64,000 nt of DNA, from contig OZ245942.1 in assembly GCA_965230065.1 (NCBI GenBank), positions 5,580,001 to 5,644,000 on the forward strand, written 5' to 3'. Numbering within the stretch: position 1 is the first letter of the stretch; each line of letters opens with the position of its first letter. This DNA is from G965230065 sp965230065. Lineage in GTDB: Bacteria; Bacteroidota; Bacteroidia; Cytophagales; Cyclobacteriaceae. Under the pieces are notes generated by a model, which was not told where the DNA came from, did no database searches, and saw only the letters and a program-made list of their open reading frames with translations. Shown here piece by piece: positions 63,363 to 64,000 of the stretch. A program made the position numbers and the translations under genes.

Positions 63363-64000
63363 TTATACTCCGTTATTGTCTATTTTTGTCCAGCCATTTA
63401 ATGATTCCCATTTTGCCCAATAATCAAAACTATCTTCTTGATTGTTTAATGTCAATTTATTGGGGAAAGTGTATGCCTTCAAATTGATCTTTTTATTTTG
63501 TCTCAAGATCTTTTTAACATTTTTTGATGCCTGAAATCCGAAATCGTCAGGCCCTGGAAGGAAAATACCAAATCTATATTTTGAAACTTTTGTATTCAAG
63601 TCAAACACTATCAAAAGAGACCTGATCTCCTTAGGTTCATATATGATATTTACACCTAAAAAATCATCATGAATTTCTTCATTTATAATAGGAATATCTT
63701 TTATAATCTCTTCCTGTGGATTTACTATCTGCTCTCTAACTTTTTGAATATTCGGATTAACAAATTTTGTTCCTCCAAACAAAAAACTATAACCTAAATT
63801 TCCAAATGCAAGTAAATAAGCTATCCTCAATAATGTAATCTCAGGATTTTTATATTTCTTGAGGTTAATGTCGACTTTAAATTTAGTTTTATCTTCAAGA
63901 AATTTTAATAATTTTTGGGCACCAGGATGCATCTTAGTGATAAAATGAATTGATGGGTTTTTACCTAATTGTATCTCGCCTCTTATGTTCGCATCACTAT
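63363..64000 (-). CDS. Hypothetical protein, cut by the right edge
   Basis: The frame is open from the right edge to a stop at 63363. An ATG at 63932 would give 189 residues, but the frame continues upstream with plausible coding sequence (SDANIRGEIQLGKNPSIHF), so the real start is probably beyond 64000. The sequence has charged and hydrophobic parts (EITLLRIAYLLAFGNLGYSFLFG, FGIFLPGPDDFGFQASKNVKKIL) and no recognised domain; the start region reminds of proteins with an N-terminal HNH zinc module, which cannot be checked here. It is more AT-rich than the metabolic genes. Confidence 0.6.
   Translation of the reverse strand, partial: SDANIRGEIQLGKNPSIHFITKMHPGAQKLLKFLEDKTKFKVDINLKKYKNPEITLLRIAYLLAFGNLGYSFLFGGTKFVNPNIQKVREQIVNPQEEIIKDIPIINEEIHDDFLGVNIIYEPKEIRSLLIVFDLNTKVSKYRFGIFLPGPDDFGFQASKNVKKILRQNKKINLKAYTFPNKLTLNNQEDSFDYWAKWESLNGWTKIDNNGV

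Overview
The window looks like a chromosomal segment of a Bacteroidota species, probably a marine or host-associated polysaccharide degrader of Cytophagia type; the species cannot be named from the sequence. The support is SusC/SusD outer-membrane uptake genes, many lipoprotein signal peptides, sulfatases, sialidase-like and beta-propeller secreted proteins, a GH20 hexosaminidase, AT-rich promoters with the Bacteroidota -7 box (TAnnTTTG) and almost no Shine-Dalgarno sequences. Only protein-coding genes, two decayed genes, repeats and regulatory sites were seen; no rRNA, tRNA or CRISPR array was found.

Layout. 1-2.9 kb: the 5' part of a SusC-like receptor gene (minus strand, running off the left edge) and a divergent GntR-type regulator with a periplasmic-binding-protein-like sensor. 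3.0-8.8 kb (plus): a beta-propeller secreted protein, a HEAT-repeat/Na+ symporter fusion, an SDR dehydrogenase and a PhyH-type dioxygenase. 8.8-14.6 kb (minus): three sialidase-like proteins, a DapA/NanA-family aldolase and a decayed sulfatase. 14.9-35.3 kb (minus): a tightly packed 12-gene set headed by SusC and SusD, then seven beta-propeller paralogues, an amidohydrolase-aminotransferase fusion, an enolase-superfamily enzyme and a D-2-hydroxyacid dehydrogenase. 35.8-38.8 kb (minus): an M19 dipeptidase, a 3-hydroxyacyl-CoA-dehydrogenase-family (3HCDH) enzyme and an AraC regulator. 38.9-48.7 kb (plus): ten genes: RidA, 3HCDH, class-III aminotransferase, a degenerate 3HCDH, a second M19 dipeptidase, a ceramidase-like hydrolase, an HpcH/HpaI aldolase, an aldo-keto reductase, a Gfo/Idh/MocA oxidoreductase and an SDR. 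48.8-62.6 kb: an apparently separate sugar region with an FG-GAP protein, a DUF1080 protein, an XylR-like regulator, an MFS permease, a ROK kinase, RraA, a sulfatase and GH20. 62.6-63.3 kb: a dead REP-associated transposase between inverted palindromes. The right edge cuts a hypothetical gene.

The strongest non-gene signal is a 64-bp promoter block that occurs three times with identical spacing (2978-3041 plus, 38847-38910 plus, 35564-35627 minus). Each copy has two direct half-sites (consensus AAWAGTAWNA) exactly 21 bp apart, followed at fixed distance by a TACTTTTG -7 box, with no -33 box. A weaker fourth copy lies at 14708-14743 before the sialidase set. The geometry fits an AraC-type activator, and the AraC gene at 37897-38778 sits in the middle. 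This ties four transcription units (about 3.1-48.7 kb, roughly 30 genes) into one inferred regulon: extracellular capture and trimming (SusCD, propellers, sialidase-like proteins), Na+-coupled import, and an intracellular route using dipeptidase, amidohydrolase, aminotransferase plus RidA, CoA-independent 3-hydroxyacid dehydrogenases, an enolase-superfamily enzyme and aldolases. The substrate is unknown; the gene content suggests a sugar or sugar-acid carrying nitrogen or an amide/peptide link. That functional reading is inference; the shared promoter block is visible in the sequence.
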